Positions 23,706-35,804 of a DNA stretch of 64,000 bases are shown piece by piece. The position numbers and the translations under genes are program-made. The notes under the pieces were generated by a model. It made no database searches and was not told the origin of the DNA. It saw only the letters and a list, made by a program, of their open reading frames with translations. Positions within the stretch are counted from its first letter, which is position 1, and each line of letters begins with the position of its first letter. This stretch comes from Trogon surrucura (taxonomy: Eukaryota; Chordata; Aves; Trogoniformes; Trogonidae): contig CM036619.1 of the NCBI GenBank assembly GCA_020746105.1, positions 69,677,635-69,741,634 of the forward strand, read 5' to 3'.

Positions 23706-25627
23706 TTCAGATGAAATTCTATAGTGGAGAGTCACAGAGTCACATAATGACTAAGACAAAGCCTTTCTGCTAAGACCTGATCATTTAGGAAGGAGTGAGA
23801 GGGAGAAATGCAGGGCTGTATGAGGCAATCACAGTACCTGCCTTAGGAACACGAGGCAGTTCTAGAGAAGAGAAATGCAACCACGGAATGTACTGGTACT
23901 AACAGTATTGATGAAGGCATTGGAAAGGAAATGTTTGTTGAATCAGACGTGTTTCAGGGAGAACTGATTGGCATTTTTTCAGTGAAATTAGGTTTTTTAG
24001 CACATTTCTACCAGCTTCAGCAGTGCCACAATCCTGGACTGTCAACAGCATTCTCTCCTGGGTAATCTCTTAGCCTCTTCGTGATGCTTTTTAACAACTT
24101 GACAAAAATGGCACATCTGAGCTGTACCCAGTGGTGAGCTGATGGCATCATCTCGCTTCCCAGAGCACACTCAGAAGTTCCTTTTCTGATTGTGTTTGCT
24201 GCCGTGGTTCTTAGAGTTTTATTAGCAAGCACAGGCTGCCAGCTTTGCATCAGAGGCTTTGTAGCACTAGCTGCCTTGAAGAACTGGGACTGTCTGGAAA
24301 AAGCACAATACCTAAAAACATTCCTTCACATTTCTAAATTATCTGCAATAGAATAGTATTGGGGAGTGGGTCATGGTTTGACAGGACTTCCAACAAAAAA
24401 ATTTTCAAAATCGTACCTCAGTTTAACAAATCCATGGCCTTCCCTCACACCTTTTCACATAGGCACTTCCATAGGACCTCTTAGACTCTTGTCTGGACCA
24501 ATCTCACAGAGGGCAACAGTTGCTTGATAGAGGCAGTATCAGTCCCCATTGGCTGCATTTTTCTTGCATTTGGCAGTCTTGCCGTCTGCTTAAAGATAAG
24601 CAGAGTGTTGTCTCTGAATATTGTCTCAGAATAAAAGCAATCAAAACACAGGACTGCACTTCTGTGAGGAAGCTGTCCCCCACCCCAGGCACTTTATACA
24701 AGACTGACAATATGTTACAGTACAGGGCTCAAATGAAAAAGTATGTGGTGGGAGGGAGGGGTGGGACTGTGTGTTCCTTATGGAAAAATTAAAACATTCA
24801 TCTCTCTTTTTTCTTGAGTGGTGTGGAGCACTGAACCATCTTAACTCCTAGGAAGTCTTTATGCTTACATAGGACTTGAGGACAGCTTCCCAGGCAATCC
24901 ACAAGGCTTCATGAGCCTTGGAAGTTCCCTGGAGGCACAGAGTTCACCCACCTACCTTGAAGCCCTTGGCTGAGTCCCCGAAAACTGTGGCAGCATCTGT
25001 ACTGCCAAGGCAGACATCTCTCATTCACACAGAACTCTTGAGCTCTCTGCCTTCCCTCCGAGGGGTTTGACAGTATTGTCCAAAAGTGGTGGGTTATCCA
25101 GTCTCCAGGGGGTCGTCACCTTGGACCCACAAGCTGTTTGTTTGATCAGTGGCTGAGAAGCCAGGCAGAAGTTTAACACCATTTTGCCTCCATCCTCACA
25201 AAAGCATTTCAACATGATGTTTTCCAAAGCCTGGTTTGATTTTGTTGAACTGGTTTAAAAATACTTTTTCCAAAAATTCCGAGGCAGCTGTAGACAATAA
25301 CTCTTCCCAAAAAGCATAGATAACACTGGAATAGCTCGTGGGATTAACTGCTACTTGTGGAAGTGACTGTGCAACAGTACCTGCTAAATGATGTGGCACA
25401 TGTTGTCAGAGCTGGTCTGTATAGTTCATAGGAAAAAACTCACTCTTAGCATAAACAATAAACTTTTTTTTTCCCCTGAATAATATCAGGTAGCCAGCCT
25501 GCGCTCATTTGCAAAGTTTTATAAGTTATTGCCATTACAATGCTTAGTGGCTTGGGTTCAGAGCAGATTCTTGAGCTTATCTCTAACTTCTTTTTATCCC
25601 TCGTTGCTCCTAACATCAAGTTTATTA
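23706..25627. other. No gene recognised
   Basis: Unique-looking DNA. Frames are short and lack domains; none is supported as an exon. Confidence 0.6.
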
Positions 25628-25666
25628 TTTAAGATGCATCTTTTAGATGCAACTTTAAGATGTATC
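25628..25666. repeat. Tandem repeat, 3 x 13 bp
   Basis: Three contiguous 13-mers: TTTAAGATGCATC, TTTTAGATGCAAC and TTTAAGATGTATC. The shared AGATGCA/ATGCAT core resembles POU/octamer half-sites. It directly precedes a CpG-retaining block. Confidence 0.9.
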
Positions 25667-25669
25667 GTC

Positions 25670-25951
25670 CCTGCAGACTGCTAGCTTCTGGTCGCCAATT
25701 CCTTCCTTCGCAAAGGCTGAATTTTAGAAATTTCATTGGCCTTTTTCCATTTTAAGCTCCCTCTCTCACAGTCCATCTCCCTAAAAGATATTTCATGCTT
25801 TGTCAGGGTGCTGGGCAACAGAGCTGGTTTTGTCTCACGCCGAAGAGAATCTGGCAGCGTGCTACAGCCGAATCGGTTGGCTGGCATCGCTCATTGCTTA
25901 GCAGTGGGAGACGACATTGTGTGTCTCACGTATGGTGCTGTCTCTAATTAA
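25670..25951. promoter_or_regulatory. CpG-retaining block, candidate conserved element
   Basis: This 280-bp stretch holds around nine CpGs in a region otherwise nearly free of them, plus homeodomain-like TAATTA (about 25945) and SOX-like ACATTGT words. Both a plus frame (71 codons) and a minus frame (68 codons) cross it; neither resembles a known protein. It may be an enhancer or an unrecognised exon. Confidence 0.3.
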
Positions 25952-28900
25952 CCAAATGTCTGTGGTTCCAAAGCTAAATGTGGGTGCTGGGAGCCTCAAC
26001 TCTGTGATACAAGTTTCTGTGCCATCTTCAGCGTCTCAGTTCTGGGCTTAAGGAAAATGCTTTTCTAATTTCTCATTCTCAGTGGAGTCTCAGTCCTTGT
26101 CAAGCAAAAAGAGTTTTTTATCAGCTGTTCCAGTGTTTCAGGCATTATTCCTGACAAAATTTCTCACTCAGTGAGAGAATGAAAAGCTTTACCTTTATGA
26201 TCACATCTCTATCCCCCAGTATCAAGATTATTGTATATACAAAATATGGTTTTCTTCCTTTTGTTTGTATTTTTGCCTGGAAGACAAGTATACTTCATTG
26301 TTGAACTCCCTCCATGCTAATACTGACAATTTTTTCAAGTTTTAAGGACTATTTTCTTGTCAAATACTCACTTTTTTGCTGTCCTAAATCCTCATGAGCC
26401 AACCTGTAGACATATTCAGGTAAGAACACGCAGCCTTACAGATTTCTGTGTGGATCATCATACAATTCTGTAAGAAAAGGCCATAGCTAAGTACACCTAA
26501 GTACTATCAAGCTGTGGACAAGGGGGTCAAGACAATTATGCAGGATGAACTCACACATCAGTCAGACGATTAGCATTCAGCAATGAGGCATATTTTCCTA
26601 TCACTTTGTTACGGAAGGACTCTGGCATCCCTCGGCACAAGTGAGTTTATCCTGCAGGATAACTTTATCTTCATTTGGAAATCTGCACTTACTCCCTGAG
26701 CTACTCAGTTCACTTCTTGCTTAGCACATCTTTGGTTGCACCTTCAAGTATTTTCCTCTTCCCCCTTTTGTACAACACATAAGACAAAGAGGGCAGCTGT
26801 AATGGACAGCTGAGCATTACAGCATCTTAAATGTCACACATTAAATATCTCCTTGTACACATCTTCAGTGTTCAGCACCATTACTGAGGTGTTCTTGAAA
26901 GGCTGTAGCACAGCTTTTTATGGATTGGAAAATTAAAACTGAAGCACAGCATCATGCAGTGGGCAATGCCAAAAAAAAAAAATCTTTATTCAAAGAGCTA
27001 TACACAGTAGAGTAAGGAATTCATAGTATTCCATTGAAGAGACCATATTTCTTTCCGACAATTATCTTTAATAAAATAATTTAAAACAAGGCTTGTTTTC
27101 ACTGTTAGTCTGTAGTCCGTATTTAGTATGAACTTTTGTTTTAAGAAACAGTGTTTTTCAAAACATCCAGACAAAAAAGGAAAATAACCCAGTGCTTTTA
27201 TAGAAACTAACAGTAACAGGAGCTAACAAAAAAAAATCTTAATTATTAATTTTATCCTAGTAACAGATCTTACCAAGTGTTAATAATATCTTTGAACTAC
27301 ACTGAGCAAAGATATTGCATCTGTAGCTGCATGAGCAATATGACATATTACTCTACCTTTTTCATTCCAAAATACTGAGTTCATTAAACCCAAATCTTTT
27401 TTTCCAGACATTTTTTAATTTAAACATTTTTCCCTTGGATTTGAGATTAAATTTCTGATTGAAATGAGAGAGAGAGAAGCAGAAGCTATTCCCCAAGTGA
27501 CTATTGAACTGGGACATGGAAGCCACAGGTGCAAGTTCCTGTCTGTATCAGATAGAAGGAATTTCACTGCAGAGCAAGTATTTCATTCCACATGAGTGCC
27601 TCCAGTATTGCTATTCTGAGAATAGCTTTTTTTTTAGGTTTTGCACAAAGAAAAAAATGTTTCAAAGTCTCCTATTTTTTTTCCAATATAGAATGAAAAC
27701 AAATTTCAAAATCTTCTGCCTTTTTCCCTGGACTTGAATTCTCATTTTTCAGCTAGCTCTACAATCACATGGTCCATCTTACATTTTACTGCCAGTCTTA
27801 CATATGTCATAAACAGAGTCTCTAGATACAAAATGAATTATTTATATGAAGGCAGTGAATCCCAGAACGTCGCAAGTTTCCTGCATGAATACTTTTGTGC
27901 CTCTCGTTTGTCACACACTTCATCCCATATTTGGCTCTTGTTAGATTGGGAGCAAAAGCCCCAAGTAGCTTCCCCAACAGGAGCATTTGCTCTTCTCCTT
28001 TTTTACCAGAGCCCAGGGGAGGCAAAAATATGACACTACTGTACTAAGACTGTTTTATTACCTCCTTTATATTGGCCCTGTTCCTATACTTACAGTCAAG
28101 TAAGGAAGGCAGGAAGATTTCTTCATTCGTAATGACTTTACTCATGGGTAGGTTGAGTTCTGGCACATTGGCCACATCTGCCTGAACATCATGATATAGT
28201 TTATACAGGTCCTATTTGGCTACAAAGAGAGTAACTGAAATAACTTTTATATTTCAATAAATAATTGAATGGGAAGGAGGCTTTTAGAATTTTAATAAAA
28301 TTTTACTATTTGTTATTTCCTAATCCTATAAAATTGTCTGATTTAGTACTCAAAGTACTTATGGGCTGGGTGGTCACCAGTGGACCCTGAGGTGTCAGTT
28401 TTTCACAGCAGGGAAGGACCATATATCTGAATTCTCCCATTTGAATTGCAGGATTCTCCTCCAGTACTACAAATCTGGAAGAGTCTGTAGAGAATAGGAA
28501 AGCATATGAGCTATGAAAAAAAGCTTTAATGAAATGGAGTGGACCTGCAGAGAACATTCTTGGGAGACAAATATCAATTATGCAGGGTACCTCCTTTCAG
28601 CAGGATCAGAAACAAAGCAATATAATTTACACGCAGAAGAGAAATAAATCTAACTGTAATTAAGTCAGAAGTGCATGTGTCTGTAATAATGAGTTTCTCA
28701 GATGCTGCTGTGCATTGGGCCTGTGAAGTACGACCCCTGCTCCACCACTTTGATGCTTCTCCTCAGCTCCAGACTGTGACTCCAGGTTTTAGATGTGTTC
28801 CACCAGGAGCTCCACAACCTGTTGCCTGCAGTGGCCCTGGTGCATCTCCAGAAGGCTTTGAGTGCTTTTTCTGCCTTAACTGACAGGAGCAAAGCCTTCT

Positions 28901-29632
28901 GGGATAATTAGTGCTGCTTCAATTGGACAGGTAGCGGATGGGAAATAAACAGGTTCAAGAGCTCAGGGGACATCCGTGTTGCTGTAGGCAGGGAGGCAGT
29001 GGAAAATAAATATAGCTAAGCAGTTGGAAAAATATTTATTTATTTATGCTCCTTTCCTTCTGAGATGTGAGATGAGGGCCAGCTCCAATATGAACTCGAG
29101 TTTTTTTCAAAGCATTTGCCAACTCTCTCCAGCCCTTGCAAATCGCATCCCACATAAGTCTATGGCCAGCTACAGTGATGACCCATTTGGAAATGCTTTT
29201 CCTTATTGTTAACTGTGAAAGGAGATAATTTGTTACATAAATAATGAATTAGATGTGTATTAATTTAGAACTGCTTGTCTGAATGGTTTGCAAAGCAGCT
29301 GTGTGATTTTAGGCAGTCATATGCTGTCAATTAACAACTTATTCTAAGCCAAATCTGTTTAAGCTTATTATGTGTATCACACAGTGTGGAATTTCTTCAT
29401 AGGTTTTACTAATTCTAGCTGTATACTATTGGCTGCATAGTAGTTTAAAACTGCTAAAGATTAGTAAAAATCCCAGTTAAATTACTGACGGGCAGAGAGA
29501 ACTTCCAGCTGCATTCCAGCTATTAATCTGCTAGTGATACTTTTTCTGTTGTTGAGAGGTTGGCAGACCTCATTAAAATCCCCAGTTTTTCTTTATAGAA
29601 AGCTTAATACAAGTCCAGGAAGGCAACATTAA
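25952..29632. other. No gene recognised
   Basis: AT-rich sequence without recognisable repeats. The segment 28.69-28.88 kb is less AT-rich and open in both directions but has no known domain. Confidence 0.6.
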
Positions 29633-29673
29633 AATTGAATATTCATAATATATTATCAATATATTATTCAATT
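29633..29673. repeat. AT-rich dyad / hairpin
   Basis: AATTGA pairs with TCAATT, and ATAATATAT pairs with ATATATTAT around a 5-base loop, with a 6-base bulge on the left arm. It could extrude as a cruciform or simply reflect AT richness. Confidence 0.6.
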
Positions 29674-30722
29674 AAGTGAGGGAGCTTTTCAGTTCATAGT
29701 TAAACAAGCAGCATGGCATATACTTACAAGTGTCTCATGGCTCACTATCTTTCCAAAAGCAACATGCCCCAAAATTTCAAAGGACTGATCTTGTACCATT
29801 ACAGAATGTGGAAATATCTGAGACAATTAATTTTAAAAGTATGTTTTTTCTTTAGAAGGGATTAATTAAAATCTTTGACAAGTTTCTTATATTTTTAAAG
29901 TGTACAGTATATTGAAACAGGAATTCCACATTTTGATTATTCTGATCTTGTTGGAAGCTAACAGGACTTCTAACAAATCTTGAAGGGCTGCCACTTAACA
30001 GTACGATTATTCAAAGCCTCTCTTAACAGTGCAAGTTTTCTCCGCTCAGTATTTCTAAAAGGGTAATCCTAAAGATGAGAGCATGACTGACCTACACTAT
30101 TTTATACTTGCAATTAGTATTTGCAATATACACCACTGTATAATTTGGAATGAAGTACCTAAAGATTACCGTGGCTTGTTTCTGAAAAAGGGACCCTTCT
30201 CAAAAAATGTGGTCATTGCTAAGAAAAAAGACAAGATTTTACACAGAAGTCCAGGCTTAGTCATAGTCTCCCTAGCATATGGAGCTTTAAGAATTTACAC
30301 AGGAAGAATTGCTCGTGCTGTGTACAGAGCCCTTAATAAAATTGATTGTAAGGAAAATTGTTCCACTAGAAAAATTGTGTAGAAGCTTGGCTAGGGGTCA
30401 GGCAAAACTCAGGAATATCAAGATTGTGTATTTCTGTGCTTTCCAGTGTAATTACTCCCAAGCTTCTCACTCACGTTATCTGAGCACCTGACCCACAGCT
30501 AATGAGAAGTAACAATTCTGTGTCATTGTCAGGAAATGTGTCGTACTGTAAGGAAATTTTAGAAGTTTCCTATGAACAGTGTTCTCTAATAGTGTTTTGA
30601 GACATCTGCTTCTCTCACCTGTAGAAGGAAGCTCTGCCTTCCTTTCAATAAAGTACAAATCTGCTCAGTCTTGACTACTTTACTCTTCTTCATCTTGATG
30701 CTCTTTGCTTTCTGCATTTCAC
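29674..30722. other. No gene recognised
   Basis: AT-rich sequence between the dyad and the young CR1. A 99-codon plus-strand frame at 30083-30382 has no recognised domain. Confidence 0.6.
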
Positions 30723-31686
30723 ACAGAATCACAGAATCACAGAATGTTAGGGATTGGAAGGCACCTCGAAAGATCATCAAGTCCAATCCCCCTGCCAGAG
30801 CAGGAATGCCTAGATAATGTTACATAGGAACGTGTCCAGGCAGGTCTTGAATGTCTCCAGAGAAGGAGACTCCACAACCCCTCTGGGCAGCCTGTGCCAG
30901 GGCTCCGTCACCCTCAATGAGAAGAAGTTTCTTATCGAGTTTAAGCGGAACCTCTTATGTTCCAGTTTCAGCCCATTACCCCTTGTCCTATCAGTGGTTG
31001 TCACCGAGAAGAGCCTGGCTCCATCCTCGTGACACTCACCCTTGATATATTTGTAAACATTAATGAGGTCACCCCTCAGCCTCCTCTTCTCCAAACTAAA
31101 GAGCTCCAGCTCCCTCAGTCTTTTCTCATAAGGGAGATGCTCCACTCCCTTCATCATCCTAGTTGCCCTGTGCTGGACTCTCTCCAGCAGCTCCCTGTCT
31201 TTCTTGAACTGAGGGGCCCAGAACTGGACACAATATTCCAGATGGGGTCTCACCAGGGCAGAGTAGAGGGGAAGGAGAACCTCTCTTGACCTACTAACCA
31301 CCCCCCTTCTAATACACCCCAGGATGCCATTGGCCTTCCTGGCCACAAGGGCACAGTACTGGCTCATGGTCATCCTGCTGTCCACCAAGACTCCCAGGTC
31401 CCTTTCCCCTACACTGCTCTCTAATAAGTCATTCCCCAACTTATACTGGAACCTGGGGTTGTTCCTACCCAGATGCAAGACCCTACATTTACCCTTGTTA
31501 TATTTCATTAAATTTTTCCCCGCCCAACCCTCCAGCCTGTCCAGGTCTCGCTGAATGGCAGCACAGCCTTCTGGTGTGTCAGCCACTCCTCCCAGCTTGG
31601 TGTCATCAGCAAACTTGCTGATAGTACTCTCTAGTCCCTCATCCAAGTCGTTGATGAATATATTGAATAATACTGGTCCCAGTATT
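30723..31686 (-). mobile_element. Young 5'-truncated CR1 LINE
   Basis: About 960 bp in minus orientation. Reading the minus strand, the copy starts abruptly inside the reverse-transcriptase domain, runs through the ORF2 C-terminus and a short 3' untranslated region, and ends in tandem ATTCTGTG octamers (30723-30743). The low amount of decay and the uninterrupted frame indicate a recent insertion relative to the other copies in the window. The 5' truncation is the usual outcome of incomplete target-primed reverse transcription. No target duplication is evident, as is common for CR1. Confidence 0.95.
30810..31686 (-). pseudogene. CR1 ORF2 C-terminal part (reverse transcriptase end), truncated
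   Basis: An uninterrupted frame of about 290 codons. It begins at the truncation point with [14 protein letters not shown], followed by the catalytic FADDTKLGG box about 24 residues later, then the conserved CR1 C-terminal blocks [45 protein letters not shown] and [15 protein letters not shown], and it stops after LCNII. The endonuclease domain and the first half of the polymerase are absent, so it cannot be active. I give the end at the truncation point because the frame stays open there without a genuine start codon. Confidence 0.9.
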
Positions 31687-32049
31687 TCGTCTCTTCTCCA
31701 TCTGATGTTTTTCTTCCATTACCTATCCAGCTCTATTTTTCCTCACTGATCTATCTGTTCCTTCAGAGACAAATCATTTTTTTTCAGATCTGGAATACAG
31801 TATTGCTCCTTTCCAGACACATGAAATGTTAAAAAAAAAATTAGTAGGAAAACCTTCAGGAAAAGTTCAGTCAAAGTGTCTTTGGAGTACAGCTCCCTGC
31901 AGACAAACCAGTTCACCAAACTTAGTCAATGAATAGTGAGTTTCAGTACTGCCACTCTCTGATCTCTCCCTCAGTAGAGTAATTCAGTTGTTCTTAACTG
32001 GGCAAAATTGCTGTTAGCATGATATAAGAGTAAACAGAACTTCCACAAA
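31687..32049. other. No gene recognised
   Basis: Short AT-rich spacer between a young and an ancient CR1 copy. I see nothing in it. Confidence 0.7.
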
Positions 32050-32320
32050 ATTGAGAGGCAACCATTTTTAAACCTGATAAAAGGAAGTATTTTCTTATGC
32101 AGAAAATATTTCATGAACAGTTTTCCTTGGAACAAGATAGCGTTGACACCAAGAGCTTAGAGCAGTGCAGAGAATACAGCGATTTCCACAGAGTGGGTGA
32201 ACATCCAATTGCATTAGCAAGACTTAAATGGCTGTTATCTATTCTACCAGAGTTAGACCAGAAAGAAACTTTCCTAACAGCAAATTATTTCATACTTTTC
32301 CACAACAAAACTTGCTGAAC
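32050..32320 (+). mobile_element. Ancient CR1-like LINE fragment
   Basis: The segment GAGGCAACCATTTTTAAACC-TGATAAAAGGAAGTA is typical of the ORF2 3' part of old amniote CR1 elements (peptide pattern KRKYF). It is followed by a degenerate stretch and then by GAAAGAAACTTTCCTAACAG and CAAATTATTTCAT, a sequence characteristic of the same elements' 3' untranslated region. The reading frame is decayed. It predates the young CR1 600 bp to its left. Confidence 0.65.
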
Positions 32321-33352
32321 CTTTAGGCAATTCGGACAGGTACAGAGAAAAGGTGGCACACCATATTGATAGCTTGAGTCTGCTTTGTTTAATTGTAAGC
32401 AAAAGAAGTAGTATCATATCAGATCATATATGGCTATTGCATTTATGTTAGGAAAAATTACAAAGATTCATCCTGGCTTTTTCAGGTCAAAGTTCTTCTT
32501 CTTAACTAAAATAAGCCGCTCTTCCTCTCTGCTTCCTTCTTTTTCCAGTTTGTCCTTTCTGCCTCTCCATGCCTCTACCTGCACAGAGCAACTGCTTCCT
32601 TTCCCTCTCCACTCAGACTGACAAATTCTGTTTCCTCAGCTAAGTTTCCCTTGTAAGCCAAGCAGCCAGTAAAATTAATAAGATTTTCATAGCACTTCTT
32701 TTTAATTCACTCTATTGCTCAATTTGCTTATATGACTGTGCAGCTGAAGAAATGGGATAAAATGTCAGACTATTGTACAGATCCAAACCAGCCCCTTTGA
32801 ACTCTGATTTTACAGCAGAAGCATCAAAAGAAGAATTGCTACTCCAAGGCTTTTTATAGACAGAAACTATATAAAAGAAATGATAAAAGAACATATTCAC
32901 ATTCTTACCTCAATTTCCCATTCTAACTTCACGAAGCTCCTATTGGCTTTGATGGTGTAGGATTAAGCCTTTAGGCCCAGATCCTCAAAGGTACTTAAAC
33001 GCTGCAAAACTAACTTTTATTCTGCCTGTGACCTCACGGATTTCTCAGCCCAAACATAACTTCTCAGGCAATGAATGGTGCGACTGAAGGATTGCCTGAA
33101 AAATAAAAATAAATAAAAAAATCAGAAATCAGCAGAGCCAGGATCTGCCGAAATCAGCCACGACTGAAGAGCAGAGAAGTGGAATTAGACATAGTCAACT
33201 GCCTCTGCATAGGCACATGTGGTCTAAATGCCATTCCTCTCCACCTGTGTTCTGGTTGTTTTGGTGTGCAAGGGCTGGTTGTCAGCTCTATGTGTGTGAC
33301 AATGGCTGACATATGCCTGACTCAACTCAAAAGCAACCAGTAAGTAAAAAGG
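32321..33352. other. No gene recognised
   Basis: AT-rich sequence without recognisable repeat or coding content. Confidence 0.6.
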
Positions 33353-33408
33353 TGGAATGGAATGGAATGGAATGGAATGGAATGGAATGGAATGGAATGG
33401 AATGGAAT
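33353..33408. repeat. (GGAAT)n array, about 11 units
   Basis: About 56 bp of perfect TGGAA/GGAAT pentamers. On its right it abuts a CR1-like 3' tail in minus orientation, so on the minus strand the pentamer array lies exactly where a CR1 carries its terminal short repeat. Expansion of that tail is a plausible origin. A plus-strand frame through it encodes repeated WNGME and is an artefact of the repeat. Confidence 0.95.
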
Positions 33409-33475
33409 ATTTTCAGTTGGAAAGGACATTCAACAATCACCAAGTCCAACAGCCTGACCAATCTAGTGGATAGGT
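33409..33475 (-). mobile_element. Degraded CR1 3' tail
   Basis: TTTCAGTTGGAAAGGACATT...ATCACCAAGTCCAACAGCC resembles the reverse complement of the CR1 3' end (GTTGGAAAGGACC...ATCATCGAGTCCAAC). Only about 65 bp can be recognised; the rest is too divergent to delimit. Confidence 0.65.
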
Positions 33476-35264
33476 CCTGGACACCATGCAGCTACCTCAG
33501 CACGCAAGACAAATTCACCTGGGTGAAACACAGCTCTGATGCAGGCATGTCGCTTCTCGAGCCAGCTTGTTCGGAGTCAAGTCACATAGCTGTCCACAGA
33601 GCTGCACTACTCGATGCAGACTGACCACGTCTCCTGTTGAAGCCTTTCCACTGTCTACAGAATTATTACATGTTGATTGCAAGAGAGCAGACGACATGTG
33701 ATGAGAGACCTCACTTGATGGGTAGGAAGGTGACATTCAATCTCTTGACTTGGAGATTGGACTTGGATCTAACCTGAAACCCAGTTGCAGGCTGAAGCAC
33801 AGATCTCGGCCACTCTTAACTCACAGGTTGATGTCAGCATTTAGACTGCTTAGAGTTTGGTCACTGGTCAGCCAGCTACAGAATTTAAATACCCATCCAC
33901 TCAAGTGCTAACTTGGTAGAGACTTCAGGCGGTTAAATGGTGGGGGTGTGTAGGGATGCCAAAGAAATACCATTGGAAACCTGGGCCTCAGTTTCACTAA
34001 GCTGGAGGACCTCTCTTTTCTATTTCCAGCCTATTACGATACTTTCAGGACAGGACACTCTTGCCTTGACTGAGTAAACTCCTCATTGTGATGGGCCTGT
34101 TGAGGTGATGGGGACCGTGGACTACCATAACCGGGAGGCTCTACCCTCTTTGTTTCTCCTGCCCTGCCACCACCCCCTGCCTTTGCAGAGCACTGGCTCC
34201 TGCTGCTCCTAGGCACATGAGACATGAAGTAGTGGAGCCAAGGAGTATTGCAGCTGCACAGGGATAAAAGATTTCCAGCTGTATCCACCCTGCTGCTACC
34301 TCTGATTCCCTCCCTAGCTACATTTGTCAGGCCCACCATCTTTCACTGTGCTCCATCACCTCTCACCCTTCTCTGTTGCTCCATTTTTATGGAAATTCAT
34401 TTATAAAGTGAAGACAGTGATATTTATAATGTAGAGCAGGCTGGAATACTTAATCTTTCACTTCATTTTTTTCAAGTGTGCCTTACTCAGACGTGGACTG
34501 ATAAGAAGACAAGTGCTAAAACAATCTGTGAAATGATGCATGGACTTTTAAGCAAATTAATAAGTGCCTTGGAGCAAAGATATATATATACAATCACAGA
34601 AAAACCTGACTCTTTTCATAGGAGATATACCCCTGGAACACTGTTTTATCTGCTTAATTAGAGTTAAGGGATGGAAATGCTGGCTTTGCTGAGATTAAAG
34701 AGAAAACTTAAAATATTCAGATGGGTATTTGTTTTATATAATATACTACATACACACTTAAATATTAAAGTTTGATCCTTTAATATTTAACCAATGGACA
34801 GTCCACTGAGACATCTCTTTCATTTCCACTGGGGTCCTGGTACAAGCACCAGCTAGTTTTAATAGACATCACACATTTAAAAAAAAAAATAGGCACAGTT
34901 AAGTCACAGTTCAGCTAAGAGCCATGGGGCACAATATGTTGCATGGGTCAAAAGCGCACGTCCTAAAGGAACTAGTGAACTAGAACAGTGTCTTTGTTAT
35001 TAATCCGGAAATTGCATTTTTAGAACATATATTGCTGACTATATAAGTCTCCCTTTTTTTTTTCTTCCAGTAATTTTTTTTTCCACAGGAACAGAGCAAA
35101 CATCTCTCTTTGTTCCTCAGAAAGATCTTTTAACAGTGCTCCTGTTCCAGCTAAGCGGTAACAATCCCTTATGCATCTTAACGTTTATGTTTATGCAGGC
35201 TAGAAATGTTCATGCTTACACTCATACTAGACATCTTTAATACACACTTCCATCTGCCAGTGAC

Positions 35265-35720
35265 CTACTTGTGACCTTCTTCAGAAATGCAAGCTAACTT
35301 GGCTAGCTCTATTTCTGGTCCTTCTGAAAAAAGGATTGTCAGGTCAAATTGTGACAGTTTAAGTGTGATGTCTGATATTGACTGCTGTCCAGCAGGGACT
35401 GTAAGCGCTGTGTCTCCCACTTCATTCAGGACCTTACTATCGACTTGCACTATCATCTTAAGGTTAGTCTTTTGTCTCCTATGCTTCCAGGCAAAGAAAT
35501 AAGTGGCACTGGAGCAAACTGCTGTACTGCAGCCCAGGGACGCTCCTCTCGTGAAGCTGGTGCCTGTATGACTTAAATGCGCACAGATGAGCTGATGACT
35601 GAACAGTGTGTCAGGAACAGTTGTAATTCCTAATAAAGCACGTTTCTGTAGCTCACTTTTAAATAAAATAACTTTTCCAAGAGAGCTCTGTGTGTGCGTG
35701 TGTGTGTCTACATTAGACAA
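35265..35720 (-). other. Unassigned 151-codon open frame
   Basis: This minus-strand frame is one of the longer ones outside the repeats and CpG island. Its first residues (THTHTQ) come from the TG microsatellite, so it is not a clean gene start. The last 65 or so residues have a protein-like mix of charged and hydrophobic residues. I recognise no family, see no good splice donor at the end, and it may be chance. Confidence 0.15.
35689..35707. repeat. (TG)n microsatellite
   Basis: Nine to ten TG units with one CG interruption. Confidence 0.95.
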
Positions 35721-35781
35721 TATGGGACAACTTCATTTAAAAAAGTCCTTCTAAAATGAAGCAGGTAGGTAAGGGAGATAT

Positions 35782-35804
35782 AAACAAACAAACAAACAAA
35801 CAAA
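35782..35804. repeat. (AAAC)n microsatellite
   Basis: Nearly six AAAC units in a row. Confidence 0.95.

Noticed and set aside
11799-25820. A shared 13-mer CAGGGTGCTGGGC at about 11801 and 25804
   Set aside because: The flanks do not align, and exact 13-mer matches are expected by chance several times in a window of this size.
30817-31749. Several plus-strand frames across the young CR1
   Set aside because: They are shadows of the minus-strand CR1 ORF2 frame.
33313-33624. 103-codon frame with WNGME repeats
   Set aside because: The repeats are a translation of the GGAAT pentamer array, whose 5-bp unit gives a 15-bp (5-residue) period. It is not a protein repeat.
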